DNA of 12,084 nt. Source: an uncultured bacterium. Lineage in GTDB: Bacteria > Oederibacteriota > PGYV01 > CAILUR01. The notes beneath the pieces are model-generated. The model was not told where the DNA came from and made no database searches. It saw nothing but the letters and a program-made list of their open reading frames with translations. The number at the start of each line of letters is the position of its first letter. Positions within the stretch are counted from its first letter, which is position 1. The DNA is taken from assembly GCA_903837445.1 (NCBI GenBank), contig CAILUR010000086.1, forward strand, positions 1 to 12,084, in the 5' to 3' direction. Below are positions 1 to 7,199 of this stretch, piece by piece. The position numbers and the translations under genes were made by a program.

Positions 1-609
1 AAAGAAATTAAAAAAGATATGCAAAAAGAAGGTGTGGAACTCGAGTATTTAAATCTCGGCGGTGGTTTTGGAATTATTTATAATGAAGAAAAACCTTCTA
101 CTGCTGACACTTTTGCTTTGGCTATAAAGCCTTATGTTACTGGGTTGAAATTAAAATTAATTCTTGAGCCAGGCAGATTTATTATAGGCAACGCTGCTAT
201 TTTGGTGACAAAAGTTATATATAATAAAAAAGGAAATAAAAAAGATTTTCTTATCACCGATGCGGGGATGAACGATCTCATAAGACCTGCTATGTATGAG
301 GCGTATCATAAAATAATACCGGTGGAAGTGTCGAATAAAAAAGAAGACAAAGAGCTGGGTTACTACGATGTCGTCGGACCGATATGTGAGAGCAGTGACT
401 TTTTGGGAAAAGACAGGCACTTGCCATTAGTAAAAGAAGGCGACTTGCTCGCCGTGCGTGGGGCAGGCGCGTATGGTTTTTCAATGTCTTCAAATTACAA
501 TTCGCGTAAAAGAATGGCGGAAGTAATGGTCAAGGGCAAAGATGATTTTCTTATCCGGGAAAGAGAAACTTTTGAGGATCTTGTAGATAAGGAAAAAATA
601 ATTAAGTAA
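1..609 (+). CDS. lysA: Diaminopimelate decarboxylase, C-terminal half (5' end outside window)
   Basis: This enzyme decarboxylates meso-diaminopimelate to L-lysine, the last step of the pathway, using PLP in the cytoplasm. The frame is open from base 1, so the gene starts upstream. The 202 codons seen are about half of the usual 400-430 residues. The N-terminal barrel with the PLP lysine is missing from view. What remains is diagnostic: the phosphate-binding GGGFG, then EPGRFI, DAGMNDLIRPAMYEAYH, the GPICESSD motif with the active-site Cys supplied across the dimer, and the terminal GAYGFSMSSNYNSR block. The stop TAA is at 607-609, and dapF begins 16 bases later. The other genes of the lysine pathway follow directly, which supports LysA over arginine or ornithine decarboxylase relatives. 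Nothing visible looks damaged. Confidence 0.96.
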   Translation, partial: KEIKKDMQKEGVELEYLNLGGGFGIIYNEEKPSTADTFALAIKPYVTGLKLKLILEPGRFIIGNAAILVTKVIYNKKGNKKDFLITDAGMNDLIRPAMYEAYHKIIPVEVSNKKEDKELGYYDVVGPICESSDFLGKDRHLPLVKEGDLLAVRGAGAYGFSMSSNYNSRKRMAEVMVKGKDDFLIRERETFEDLVDKEKIIK

Positions 610-625
610 AGCGAAGAGGCCTGCT

Positions 626-1465
626 ATGAAAAAAATAAAAGGGAATGAGTTAGAGTTCACCAAAATGTCTGGCGCTGGAAATGATTTTATCGTCATTGAT
701 AATTTCGCTGGCAAAGTGAAGCTTTCAAAAAAAGAGATAACAGCGCTTTGCACTCCGCGGTTTGCTATAGGGGCAGATGGCGTTTTGCTTTTGGAGAGAC
801 CTACAAAAAAAACATATGATTTTACTATGACCTATTATAATGCAGATGGCTCAAAGGCCGATATGTGTGGCAATGGTGCACGGTGTATTTCGCGCTTTGC
901 TTTCTTGCACGGTTATGCCAAACAGGAACTCAGTTTTCTGGCGGGAGATGGTGGGCATTGTGCCAGAGTAGAGAAAAATGGAATGGTAAAACTCAGTATG
1001 AGTGAACCGTATGATATAAAATTGAATATGACTATAAAGATAAATGGCAAGGCATACAAAGGCGCATATATAAATACTGGGGTGCCTCATTTTGTAGTGG
1101 AAGTGAAAGAACTTGCAACTATCAAGGTAAATACGCTTGGTCGGAGTTTGAGATTTCATAAAGATTTCGGCGCAAAGGGTACAAATGTAAACTTTGTTGA
1201 GAAAAAAAATGGGGTGTGGCATATACGCACTTATGAACGCGGAGTGGAAGGCGAAACTTTGGCTTGTGGGACAGGCGCAGTGGCGGCCGGGTTTGTGATA
1301 AATATGACAAAAAAAGATAAAAGTCCTGTAGTGATAAAAGCGCGTGGCGGAGTATTAAAAATTTATTTTAAAAATACCGCTGGAAAAATAAATAATGTTT
1401 TTCTCGAAGGCAATGCAAGAATAATAGCCGAAGGCGTAATAAAGCCAGAAGCGTATAAGTTTTAA
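626..1465 (+). CDS. dapF: Diaminopimelate epimerase
   Basis: DapF is a cofactor-independent epimerase that converts LL-diaminopimelate, the DapL product, to the meso form used by LysA and in peptidoglycan. The 279 residues match the family length. Both active-site cysteines are present: Cys81 in ADMCGNGARC and Cys214 in TLACGTGAVAAG. Other family motifs are SGAGNDF near residues 15-21, GVPHF near 152-156, GTNVNF near 185-190 and RTYERGVEGET near 201-211. The ATG at 626 has a GAAGAGG-type ribosome site a few bases upstream (613-619). It lies 16 bases after lysA and is probably cotranscribed with it. A gap of 58 bases precedes dapA. Confidence 0.97.
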   Translation: MKKIKGNELEFTKMSGAGNDFIVIDNFAGKVKLSKKEITALCTPRFAIGADGVLLLERPTKKTYDFTMTYYNADGSKADMCGNGARCISRFAFLHGYAKQELSFLAGDGGHCARVEKNGMVKLSMSEPYDIKLNMTIKINGKAYKGAYINTGVPHFVVEVKELATIKVNTLGRSLRFHKDFGAKGTNVNFVEKKNGVWHIRTYERGVEGETLACGTGAVAAGFVINMTKKDKSPVVIKARGGVLKIYFKNTAGKINNVFLEGNARIIAEGVIKPEAYKF

Positions 1466-1523
1466 AATTTTATTTAGTATAGTACTGGGAAGAGTTTTTA
1501 AATAAAACATCGGAGGCATTAAA

Positions 1524-2399
1524 ATGTTTTCAGGATCTTATGTCGCAATAGTAACTCCGTTTAAGAATGGCAAGATTGATGAAGAGGCTTTTAAAAAGCT
1601 GATTGATATGCAAGCAGAGGCAGGCACAGATGGCATAGTGCCGTGTGGTACCACTGGCGAGTCGCCTACTCTGACACCAGAAGAACACGAGCATGTGGTG
1701 GCTATGACTGTCAGACTTGTCAACAAGCGTATGAAAGTTATTGCTGGAACTGGGTCTAATTCTACCTCTGAAGCCATTGCGTACACGCAAGCGGCGGAAA
1801 AAGCAGGCGCAGACGCAGCTCTCGTGGTAAATCCTTATTACAACAAGCCCACACAAAAAGGATTGTATGCACATTTCAAAGCAGTGGCAGAAGCTGTAAA
1901 GTTTCCAATAATAGTTTATAACATACTCGGAAGGACAGCTGTCAATGTTGCTACCAGCACCCTTGTGGAATTGGCAAAAATTCCAAATATAAAAGGCGTC
2001 AAGGAAGCCAGCGGGGATATGTCGCAAATGATTGAAGTGGTAAATCAATGCGGGGATGATTTTGATGTCCTCTCGGGAGATGATGCCCTCACACTTCCAC
2101 TGCTCGCAGTAGGTGGCAAGGGAATTATTTCTGTCGTGGCGAATATTATTCCAAAAGATGTAAAGGCTATGCTCAACGCTTTTGATAAAGGGGATTTGAA
2201 GACAGCACGGGAAATGAATAAAAAAATGTTTCCTTTGATAAAAGCGATGTTCATAGAAACTAATCCTATACCTGTAAAAGCTGCAATGGTTATGTTGGGA
2301 ATGATTGCAGATGAACTACGCTTGCCTATGACTTCTTTGGAAGAAGCGAATAAAGTGAAACTGGCAAAAGTAATGAAAGAGTATGGGCTGAAGGTTTAA
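1524..2399 (+). CDS. dapA: 4-Hydroxy-tetrahydrodipicolinate synthase
   Basis: DapA condenses pyruvate with aspartate semialdehyde, the committed step to diaminopimelate and lysine. It is a (beta/alpha)8 Schiff-base aldolase and 291 residues is the normal length. The Schiff-base lysine is Lys160 in GVKEASGD. Thr43, Thr44 (CGTTGES), Tyr106 (NPYYN) and Tyr132 (VYN) match the E. coli catalytic set with numbering one lower. The usual YN-x-PGRT motif reads YNILGRT, so the Pro is replaced by Leu135, while Arg137 is kept. Two residues of the lysine feedback site, Ala49 and His53 in E. coli, are Pro48 and Pro52 here. The start is fixed by GGAGG at 1512-1516, seven bases before ATG. Related lyases (NanA, KDG aldolase) are unlikely given the dap neighbours. 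Confidence 0.96.
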   Translation: MFSGSYVAIVTPFKNGKIDEEAFKKLIDMQAEAGTDGIVPCGTTGESPTLTPEEHEHVVAMTVRLVNKRMKVIAGTGSNSTSEAIAYTQAAEKAGADAALVVNPYYNKPTQKGLYAHFKAVAEAVKFPIIVYNILGRTAVNVATSTLVELAKIPNIKGVKEASGDMSQMIEVVNQCGDDFDVLSGDDALTLPLLAVGGKGIISVVANIIPKDVKAMLNAFDKGDLKTAREMNKKMFPLIKAMFIETNPIPVKAAMVMLGMIADELRLPMTSLEEANKVKLAKVMKEYGLKV

Positions 2400-2458
2400 G
2401 TTTCGGCAGGGGCAAATTGGGAATATATTAATTTTTTTTATCTAAAAGGAGACACGCT

Positions 2459-3235
2459 ATGTTAAAAATCGGAGTCGCCGGAGTATCCGGAAGAATGGGA
2501 AATACAATTGCCACGCTGGCAGCGAAGACAGCAGGGGTAAAACTCGCACTGCTTACTGAGAGAGCAGGGCATGAACTTATTGGGAAAGAACTTTTTGGAA
2601 TAAAAGTAACGGACAAGCTTTCAAAAGGAGTGGCCGGAATAGATGTGTATATAGATTTTACTGTGCCAACTGCCACTTTAAGCGCTTTGAAAATTATGAC
2701 TGAGGCGAAGAAAGCGTATGTGATAGGCACAACAGGTTTTAAACCTAATGAGCTCGCGCAAATTAAAACAGCGGCAAAAATTATTCCTATGGTGCTGTCT
2801 TCAAACTATAGCATAGGTGTTAATGTTATGTGGAAACTGGTTAAAGAGGCCACTAAGATAATGAAACAGGACTATGACATAGACATAGTGGAAGCCCATC
2901 ACAGAATGAAAAAAGATGCGCCATCAGGGACGGCAATGACTACTGCAAAAATAATAATAGATGAAAAGGGAATTGATTTTGAAAAAAATGTTATTTTTGG
3001 ACGCGATGGTCGCGACAATGAAAGACCTCGTGACCAAGTAGGCATTCTGGCAGTGCGCACTGGCGGAATAGTCGGAGAACATACTGTTATTTACGGTAGT
3101 ATGGAAGACAAATTGGAAATTTCGCATACTGCTTTTTCGCGCGAAACTTTTGCGGCAGGAGCTCTAAAGGCGGCAAAGTTTGTAAAGGGAAAAACAGCTA
3201 AAATATATAGTATGACTGAGGTGTTGGGGCTTTAA
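2459..3235 (+). CDS. dapB: 4-Hydroxy-tetrahydrodipicolinate reductase
   Basis: DapB reduces the DapA product to tetrahydrodipicolinate with NAD(P)H. The 258 residues fit the family. The Rossmann motif is GVAGVSGRMG at residues 5-14, and Glu34 after the second strand is the acidic residue that usually binds the NADH ribose. Further motifs are IDFTVP (65-70), IGTTGF (89-94) and the catalytic EAHHRMKKDAPSGTA (145-159), in which His147 and Lys151 align with E. coli His159 and Lys163. The C-terminal GGIVGEH and HTAFSRETFA segments are also typical. ATG at 2459 is preceded by AAAAGGAGA with normal spacing. It lies 59 bases after dapA. The stop at 3233-3235 is three bases before a base-paired element that reaches the start of the next gene. 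Confidence 0.97.
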   Translation: MLKIGVAGVSGRMGNTIATLAAKTAGVKLALLTERAGHELIGKELFGIKVTDKLSKGVAGIDVYIDFTVPTATLSALKIMTEAKKAYVIGTTGFKPNELAQIKTAAKIIPMVLSSNYSIGVNVMWKLVKEATKIMKQDYDIDIVEAHHRMKKDAPSGTAMTTAKIIIDEKGIDFEKNVIFGRDGRDNERPRDQVGILAVRTGGIVGEHTVIYGSMEDKLEISHTAFSRETFAAGALKAAKFVKGKTAKIYSMTEVLGL

Positions 3236-3237
3236 AG

Positions 3238-3294
3238 ATAGGTCCGAGTTGTAAAAATATAACTTATCAATATCTTGTCCGCTGGAGGACCTAT
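3238..3294 (+). promoter_or_regulatory. Potential RNA structure pairing the ribosome site and start codon of the FAH-family gene
   Basis: Bases 3238-3245 (ATAGGTCC) are perfectly complementary to 3287-3294 (GGACCTAT). The 3' arm covers the last two bases of the GGAGG ribosome site (3284-3288) and the AT of the ATG at 3293. Inside the 41-base loop, 3247-3253 and 3258-3264 form a second hairpin, seven pairs including one G-U, closed by AAAA. A competing short pairing exists: GTCC at 3277-3280 with GGAC at 3287-3290. The 5' arm begins two bases after the dapB stop, so a ribosome ending dapB would cover and open it. That would couple translation of the FAH gene to dapB. The pairing is seen directly; the regulatory role is inference and is not matched to any known riboswitch. 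Confidence 0.4.
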
Positions 3295-4054
3295 GGTAAA
3301 GTTCGTGAGATACGATGCAGGCGACAACATATCCCACTGGGGGATTATAAATAACGAGAACAACATAATAGAGATTGAAGGCGATATCTTTACGGAATAT
3401 ACAGTGACAGATAAAATTATCGAAATTTCAAAAATAAAAATACTGGCACCTGTGGAACCGTCCAAGATTGTTGCGGTAGGTTTGAATTACAAAGACCATG
3501 TGGAAGAAATGCATATGCCTCTGCCGGAAGAACCACTTATTTTTTTAAAACCCAGTACCACGGTCATAGGGCAGGGCGAAAAAATTATACTTCCTAAAAT
3601 GAGCTCACAAGTGGAGTTTGAGGCGGAGCTTGCGATAGTCATAAGTAACACCATAAAAAACATCACCGAAGCGGAAGTGGATTTTAATATTTTGGGATAT
3701 ACCTGTTTAAACGATGTGACTGCGCGTGACCTGCAAAAAAAAGATGGCCAGTGGACAAGGGCAAAGTCCTTTGACACTTTTGCTCCAATAGGCCCCTGTA
3801 TTGTAAAAGGGATAGATCCTGACGCACAGACAATAAAATTATTTTTGAATGGTGAATTAAAACAGACTTCAAATACTTCAAATTTTATTTTTAAAACAAG
3901 AAAATTAGTCGCATATATTTCAACTCTAATGACGCTCAACCGGGGAGATGTAATCACGACTGGAACTCCAGGCGGAGTGGGACCTATGAAAACTGGGGAC
4001 AGAGTGGAAGTACAAATTGGAGAAATCGGCACCCTTTTAAATTATGTGGAATGA
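3293..4054 (+). CDS. Fumarylacetoacetate hydrolase (FAH) family protein, FAHD-type
   Basis: This is a 253-residue, divalent-metal FAH-fold enzyme. Residues 1-50 look like the DUF2437-type N-terminal extension. The FAH domain follows with VGLNYKDH (62-69), the metal ligands Glu110 and Glu112 (EFEAEL) and Asp141 (NDVTARDLQ), DGQWTRAKSFDTFAPIGP (151-168) and TGTPGGVGP (223-231). All ligands are intact, so an active enzyme is expected. Family members include acylpyruvate hydrolases, oxaloacetate decarboxylases or tautomerases and homoprotocatechuate-pathway isomerases; sequence alone does not choose. No aromatic-degradation genes are near. Neighbouring enzymes use pyruvate, oxaloacetate or aspartate derivatives, so a role on a 2-oxo acid is plausible (inference). 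ATG 3293 is chosen because GGAGG sits at 3284-3288; an in-frame TTG at 3275 has no ribosome site. Confidence 0.9.
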   Translation: MVKFVRYDAGDNISHWGIINNENNIIEIEGDIFTEYTVTDKIIEISKIKILAPVEPSKIVAVGLNYKDHVEEMHMPLPEEPLIFLKPSTTVIGQGEKIILPKMSSQVEFEAELAIVISNTIKNITEAEVDFNILGYTCLNDVTARDLQKKDGQWTRAKSFDTFAPIGPCIVKGIDPDAQTIKLFLNGELKQTSNTSNFIFKTRKLVAYISTLMTLNRGDVITTGTPGGVGPMKTGDRVEVQIGEIGTLLNYVE

Positions 4055-4089
4055 CCTGAAATATAATTTAACTTTTACGGAGGAATAAA

Positions 4090-5244
4090 ATGGACTTCAG
4101 CAACAGAGTAAAAAGTTTGCCACCATATATTTTTATAGAGATAGATAAAAAAAAGAAAGCAGCTCTCGCGGCTGGTCGAGATATCATAAATCTTGGAATT
4201 GGAGATCCGGATAAACAGACACCAAAGCGCGTGCTTGAGGCGATAAAAAAAGCCACCGACAATCCAAAAAATCACTGCTATCCCATAGGGCGCGGTATGA
4301 AAGTTTTTAAAACGGCTATCGTGGCGTGGATGAAAAAAAGGTTTGCGGTGGAAGTGACTGAAGACGAAGTTATGGCATTGATAGGTGCCAAAGACGGCAT
4401 AACGCATTTACCCTTAGCTTTTGTAAATCCTGGAGATATTGTGCTTATTCCTGATCCAGGTTATCCCGGGTATATGGCTGGCACGATAATGGCAGGTGGG
4501 ACTGCTTTTATAATGCCGCTTAGAAAAGAAAATAAGTTTATGCCAGATTTGGATGCCATTCCAGAAGCAGTTTATAAAAATACAAAAATGATGTTTTTAA
4601 ATTATCCAAATAATCCGACTTCGGCTATGGCTGACCTGAAATTTTTTGAAAAGGTGGTGAAGCTGGCAGAAAAATATGATTTTCTGATAGTACAGGATAA
4701 TGCCTACTCGGAAACATATTTTGACAAACCCCCAGTGTCTATCTTTCAAGTGCCGGGGGCTATCAAACATGCTATTGAAATTTTCTCTATGTCAAAGACA
4801 TATAATATGACTGGTTGGAGAGTGGGGTATGCTGTGGGCGGGGAAAAATTTATCAATGGCCTCGGCACCATAAAAGAAAATATGGATTCAGGAACAGTGT
4901 CGGCCCTACAGGAAGCGAGTGCCTGGGTTCTGGAAAACTGCGATGAAGAGGCAGGTCAGATAAGAGAACTATATAAGAGCAGGGCGGAGATATTTTACAA
5001 GGGACTGACAGCAGCAGGATTTGATGTGCTTAAATCTGAAGGCACACTATATCTCTGGATAAAGATACCTGATAAATATACTTCTATGGAGTTTGTCTCG
5101 CGGGTGCTTGAGGAAGCAGATATAGTTATTACTCCAGGCATAGGGTTTGGAAAAAATGGCGACAAGTATGTGAGAATTGCCTTGACTGTGGACGAACCTG
5201 TGGCCCTTAAAGCCATAGAAAGATTAAAAAAATTAAAAATATAA
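4090..5244 (+). CDS. dapL: LL-diaminopimelate aminotransferase
   Basis: DapL transfers an amino group from glutamate to tetrahydrodipicolinate, giving LL-diaminopimelate in one PLP-dependent step. It replaces the succinylase or acetylase branches (DapD, DapC, DapE). The 384 residues form a fold-type I class I/II aminotransferase. Visible motifs are INLGIGDPD (33-41), PDPGYPGY (121-128), NYPNNPTSA (171-179), the PLP-ring Asp203 in QDNAYSE, the Schiff-base Lys236 in SMSKTYNMTGWR with Arg244, and the substrate carboxylate Arg362 in YVRIALT. No dapD, dapC or dapE lies nearby, and dapF, dapA and dapB are adjacent, which favours DapL over a general aspartate or alanine aminotransferase. GGAGG at 4079-4083 sets the ATG. 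folK follows after 12 bases. Confidence 0.93.
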   Translation: MDFSNRVKSLPPYIFIEIDKKKKAALAAGRDIINLGIGDPDKQTPKRVLEAIKKATDNPKNHCYPIGRGMKVFKTAIVAWMKKRFAVEVTEDEVMALIGAKDGITHLPLAFVNPGDIVLIPDPGYPGYMAGTIMAGGTAFIMPLRKENKFMPDLDAIPEAVYKNTKMMFLNYPNNPTSAMADLKFFEKVVKLAEKYDFLIVQDNAYSETYFDKPPVSIFQVPGAIKHAIEIFSMSKTYNMTGWRVGYAVGGEKFINGLGTIKENMDSGTVSALQEASAWVLENCDEEAGQIRELYKSRAEIFYKGLTAAGFDVLKSEGTLYLWIKIPDKYTSMEFVSRVLEEADIVITPGIGFGKNGDKYVRIALTVDEPVALKAIERLKKLKI

Positions 5245-5256
5245 AAGCGTAGATAT

Positions 5257-5754
5257 ATGGCAAAAAATATTTATCTGTCTTTAGGAACAAATATCGGCGA
5301 CAGATGGAAAAATTTGAAAACTGCAGTGGAACTGCTGCAAAAAGCCAAAGTGAAAGTTATAAACTCATCGGCGGTTTATGAAACCTCTCCAGTAGGCGGA
5401 GGCGTGCAGGATAATTTTTATAATATGTGCCTTGAAATTGAAACAGACCTTGTGCCTGAGCTTTTGTTGGACACCCTAAAGCATATTGAAACCGAAATGG
5501 GCAGGACTAAAGGGGAGAGAAACGGACCGCGAATTATAGATATTGACTTATTGTTTTATGATAATATAATCATTATTCGTGCGGAGTTGATGCTTCCACA
5601 TCCGCGGCTTTGGGAAAGACGCTTTGTACTTGAACCCTTGGCGGAAATTGCAGGAGCTTTTAGGCATCCGGTTTTAAATAAAACCGTGAAAGAAATGCTT
5701 GGAAATGGTACTTTTAATGAAAAAGTTATATATATAGGAGCGCTGGATAAATGA
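5257..5754 (+). CDS. folK: 2-Amino-4-hydroxy-6-hydroxymethyldihydropteridine pyrophosphokinase
   Basis: FolK (HPPK) moves pyrophosphate from ATP to 6-hydroxymethyl-7,8-dihydropterin in folate synthesis. The 165 residues match the single-domain family. Motifs are LSLGTNIGDR (7-16), YETSPVGG (41-48), the PELLLDTLKHIE helix, the metal-binding RIIDIDLL with Asp95 and Asp97 at the same numbers as in E. coli, and LPHPRLWERRFVLEPL. The usual RWGPR reads RNGPR here, a small change next to the metal site. The ribosome site before the ATG is weak (AAAAGCGTAGATAT), so the gene may depend on translation carried over from dapL, 12 bases upstream. Its stop overlaps the next start in ATGA. No folP, folB or folE is near, so this is a lone folate gene. 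Confidence 0.94.
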   Translation: MAKNIYLSLGTNIGDRWKNLKTAVELLQKAKVKVINSSAVYETSPVGGGVQDNFYNMCLEIETDLVPELLLDTLKHIETEMGRTKGERNGPRIIDIDLLFYDNIIIIRAELMLPHPRLWERRFVLEPLAEIAGAFRHPVLNKTVKEMLGNGTFNEKVIYIGALDK

Positions 5755-6398
5755 ATGAGTTTCATTACATTGCTGTAGAGGGCGTGCTGGGAGCGGGAAA
5801 GACCACTTTCGCGAAAAAATTGGCGAAAGACCTATCGGCACGGACTATTTTAGAAGAAGTGGACAACAATCCTTTTCTTGAGAGATTTTACAAGGATATG
5901 AAAGGGTATGCCTTTCAAGTCCAATTGTTTTTTCTTTTGAACCGGGTAAAACAACAGGCCCCCCTCAAACAGACCACTCTTTTTGAAAATCGTATTGTCG
6001 CTGACTACCTCATTGAGAAAGAAAAAATATTCGCAAATGTGACAATGGAAGAAGACGAACTTGGACTTTATAATAAAATTTATAATATAGTGGTAAATGA
6101 AGCCGACCTGATAAAACCTGATCTGGTGATATATTTGCAGGCAAGTACTGATACTCTCGTGGAACGCATAAAACGGCGTGGTAGGAGTTTTGAAAAAAAT
6201 ATTTCCAGAGAATATATTCATAATCTCTCGGAGGGCTATACATATTTTTTCAGTCATTTGACTGGGGTACCCATTGCCATAGTAAATACGGATGAAATTG
6301 ATTTTGTAAATAACGAGGCTCATTACAATATGATTCGGGATTATGTTTTGAAAGTAAAAGGCGGGATAAACTACTTTACGCCTAAAACGGAGAAATAA
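5751..6398 (+). CDS. Deoxynucleoside kinase (deoxyguanosine/deoxyadenosine kinase type)
   Basis: This is an ATP-dependent salvage kinase that phosphorylates a deoxynucleoside to its 5'-monophosphate. The 215 residues fit the bacterial Dgk/Dck family. The P-loop is GVLGAGKTT (11-19), with catalytic-region Glu residues in LEEVDNNPFLERFY (34-47). IVADYLIEKEKIFA (82-95) matches the ADY-x-I-x-K-x-x-IFA segment of Bacillus Dgk, and the LID arginines are in RIKRRGRSFEKNI (139-151). I cannot tell whether it prefers dG, dA or another base. The start overlaps the folK stop by four bases (ATGA), with AGGAG at 5736-5740, so coupled translation with folK is likely. panB begins one base after its stop. folK next to a deoxynucleoside kinase and pan genes is, from memory, a recurring bacterial order. 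Confidence 0.9.
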   Translation: MNEFHYIAVEGVLGAGKTTFAKKLAKDLSARTILEEVDNNPFLERFYKDMKGYAFQVQLFFLLNRVKQQAPLKQTTLFENRIVADYLIEKEKIFANVTMEEDELGLYNKIYNIVVNEADLIKPDLVIYLQASTDTLVERIKRRGRSFEKNISREYIHNLSEGYTYFFSHLTGVPIAIVNTDEIDFVNNEAHYNMIRDYVLKVKGGINYFTPKTEK

Positions 6399-6402
6399 AT
6401 TG
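6389..6402 (+). promoter_or_regulatory. Ribosome binding site supporting a TTG start for panB
   Basis: GGAG at 6389-6392 is followed by seven bases and then TTG at 6400-6402. The first in-frame ATG, at 6427, has no purine-rich site upstream (the preceding bases are CAGTCAGATAATTTCT). The spacing and the one-base gap after the kinase stop make the TTG the best start. Confidence 0.65.
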
Positions 6403-7188
6403 TTAAATGTCAGTCAGATAATTTCTATGAAATCCAAAAAAAAAATAGTGATACTCACTGCCTATGATTCTTTAATGGCGTCTTTACTTGAGGCCTCGGG
6501 AGTAGATATTATTCTGGTGGGTGATTCGGCAGGAATGATCTTTGCAGGGCACGACACTACCATTCCTGTCACTATGGAAGATATGCTTTATCACGGAAAA
6601 GCTGTGAAACGAGGCACGAAAGACACTTTTATTGTTATGGATATGCCCTTTATGTCGTATCAGGCTTCTGTGGAAGAAGCGTTGAAAAATGCTGGGCGAC
6701 TTATGAAAGACACACAGGCAAATGCTGTAAAATTAGAAGGCGGGGAAGAGATAATTCCCCAGATAAAGGCCCTTGTCAAAGCAGGAATTCCAGTAATGGG
6801 GCATATAGGGTTACAACCGCAGTCGGTAAATATATACGGTGGTTATCCTGTACAGGGAGAATCTGAAAAAGAAAAAAATGAACTTATAAAAAGTGCGAAA
6901 CTTTTACAGGAAGCGGGAGTTTTTGCGATAGTCCTTGAAAAAACAAAAAAAGAAACAGCGAAAGCGATAACTAAAAGTGTCAGGGTGCCTGTGATAGGGA
7001 TAGGCGCGGGAAAAGATTGTGATGGGCAAGTGCTTGTCACTCAAGATATGCTTGGATTTTTTGAAAAATTTTCTCCAAAATTTGTAAAAAAATACGAAAA
7101 CATAGCGCGCAAAATAAAAAAAGCTGTCAAAACATATGCGCTGGAAGTACGGACTGGAAAATTTCCTGGAAATAAAAATAGTTTTTAG
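6400..7188 (+). CDS. panB: 3-Methyl-2-oxobutanoate hydroxymethyltransferase (ketopantoate hydroxymethyltransferase)
   Basis: PanB adds a hydroxymethyl group from methylene-tetrahydrofolate to 2-oxoisovalerate, giving ketopantoate, the first committed step to pantothenate. The 262 residues match the (beta/alpha)8 family. Residues aligning with the E. coli Mg ligands and catalytic set are Asp42 (VGDSAG), Asp81 (VMDMPFMSY), Glu113 with Lys111 (KLEGGE) and Glu180 (VLEK). GHIGLQPQSVNIYGGY (134-149), VPVIGIGAG (196-204) and DGQVLV (208-213) are also clear. The start is TTG with GGAG upstream; starting at Met10 would drop nine residues. It depends on folate, whose pathway gene folK lies two genes upstream. 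panC follows after 11 bases. Confidence 0.96.
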   Translation: MLNVSQIISMKSKKKIVILTAYDSLMASLLEASGVDIILVGDSAGMIFAGHDTTIPVTMEDMLYHGKAVKRGTKDTFIVMDMPFMSYQASVEEALKNAGRLMKDTQANAVKLEGGEEIIPQIKALVKAGIPVMGHIGLQPQSVNIYGGYPVQGESEKEKNELIKSAKLLQEAGVFAIVLEKTKKETAKAITKSVRVPVIGIGAGKDCDGQVLVTQDMLGFFEKFSPKFVKKYENIARKIKKAVKTYALEVRTGKFPGNKNSF

Positions 7189-7199
7189 AGAAGGCAAAA

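Noticed and set aside
1476..1486. Small hairpin AGTA-TAG-TACT with TATAGT before dapA, considered as terminator or promoter
   Set aside because: The stem is only four bases with no GC-rich arm or T-run, and no -35 box is present.
1530..2048. 172-codon open frame on the - strand across dapA
   Set aside because: It lies wholly inside a well-supported dapA, is Cys/His/Ser-rich with no family motif, and fits the chance open frames of a purine-rich sense strand.
2414..2439. AAATT...AATTT pairing followed by a T-run before dapB, considered as an intrinsic terminator
   Set aside because: The stem has only A-T pairs and an 11-base loop, so it would not be stable; the genes are probably read through.
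3487..4032. 181-codon open frame on the - strand across the FAH gene
   Set aside because: It is antisense to a conserved enzyme and its translation has no recognisable domain.
4062..4067. Perfect TATAAT in the gap before dapL
   Set aside because: There is no TG extension, no -35 at 16-18 bases, and TATAAT-like strings are frequent in this AT-rich DNA; the evidence is too weak for an internal promoter.
5850..6323. 157-codon open frame on the - strand across the deoxynucleoside kinase
   Set aside because: It is a shadow of the kinase gene with no motif and no ribosome site that I could identify.
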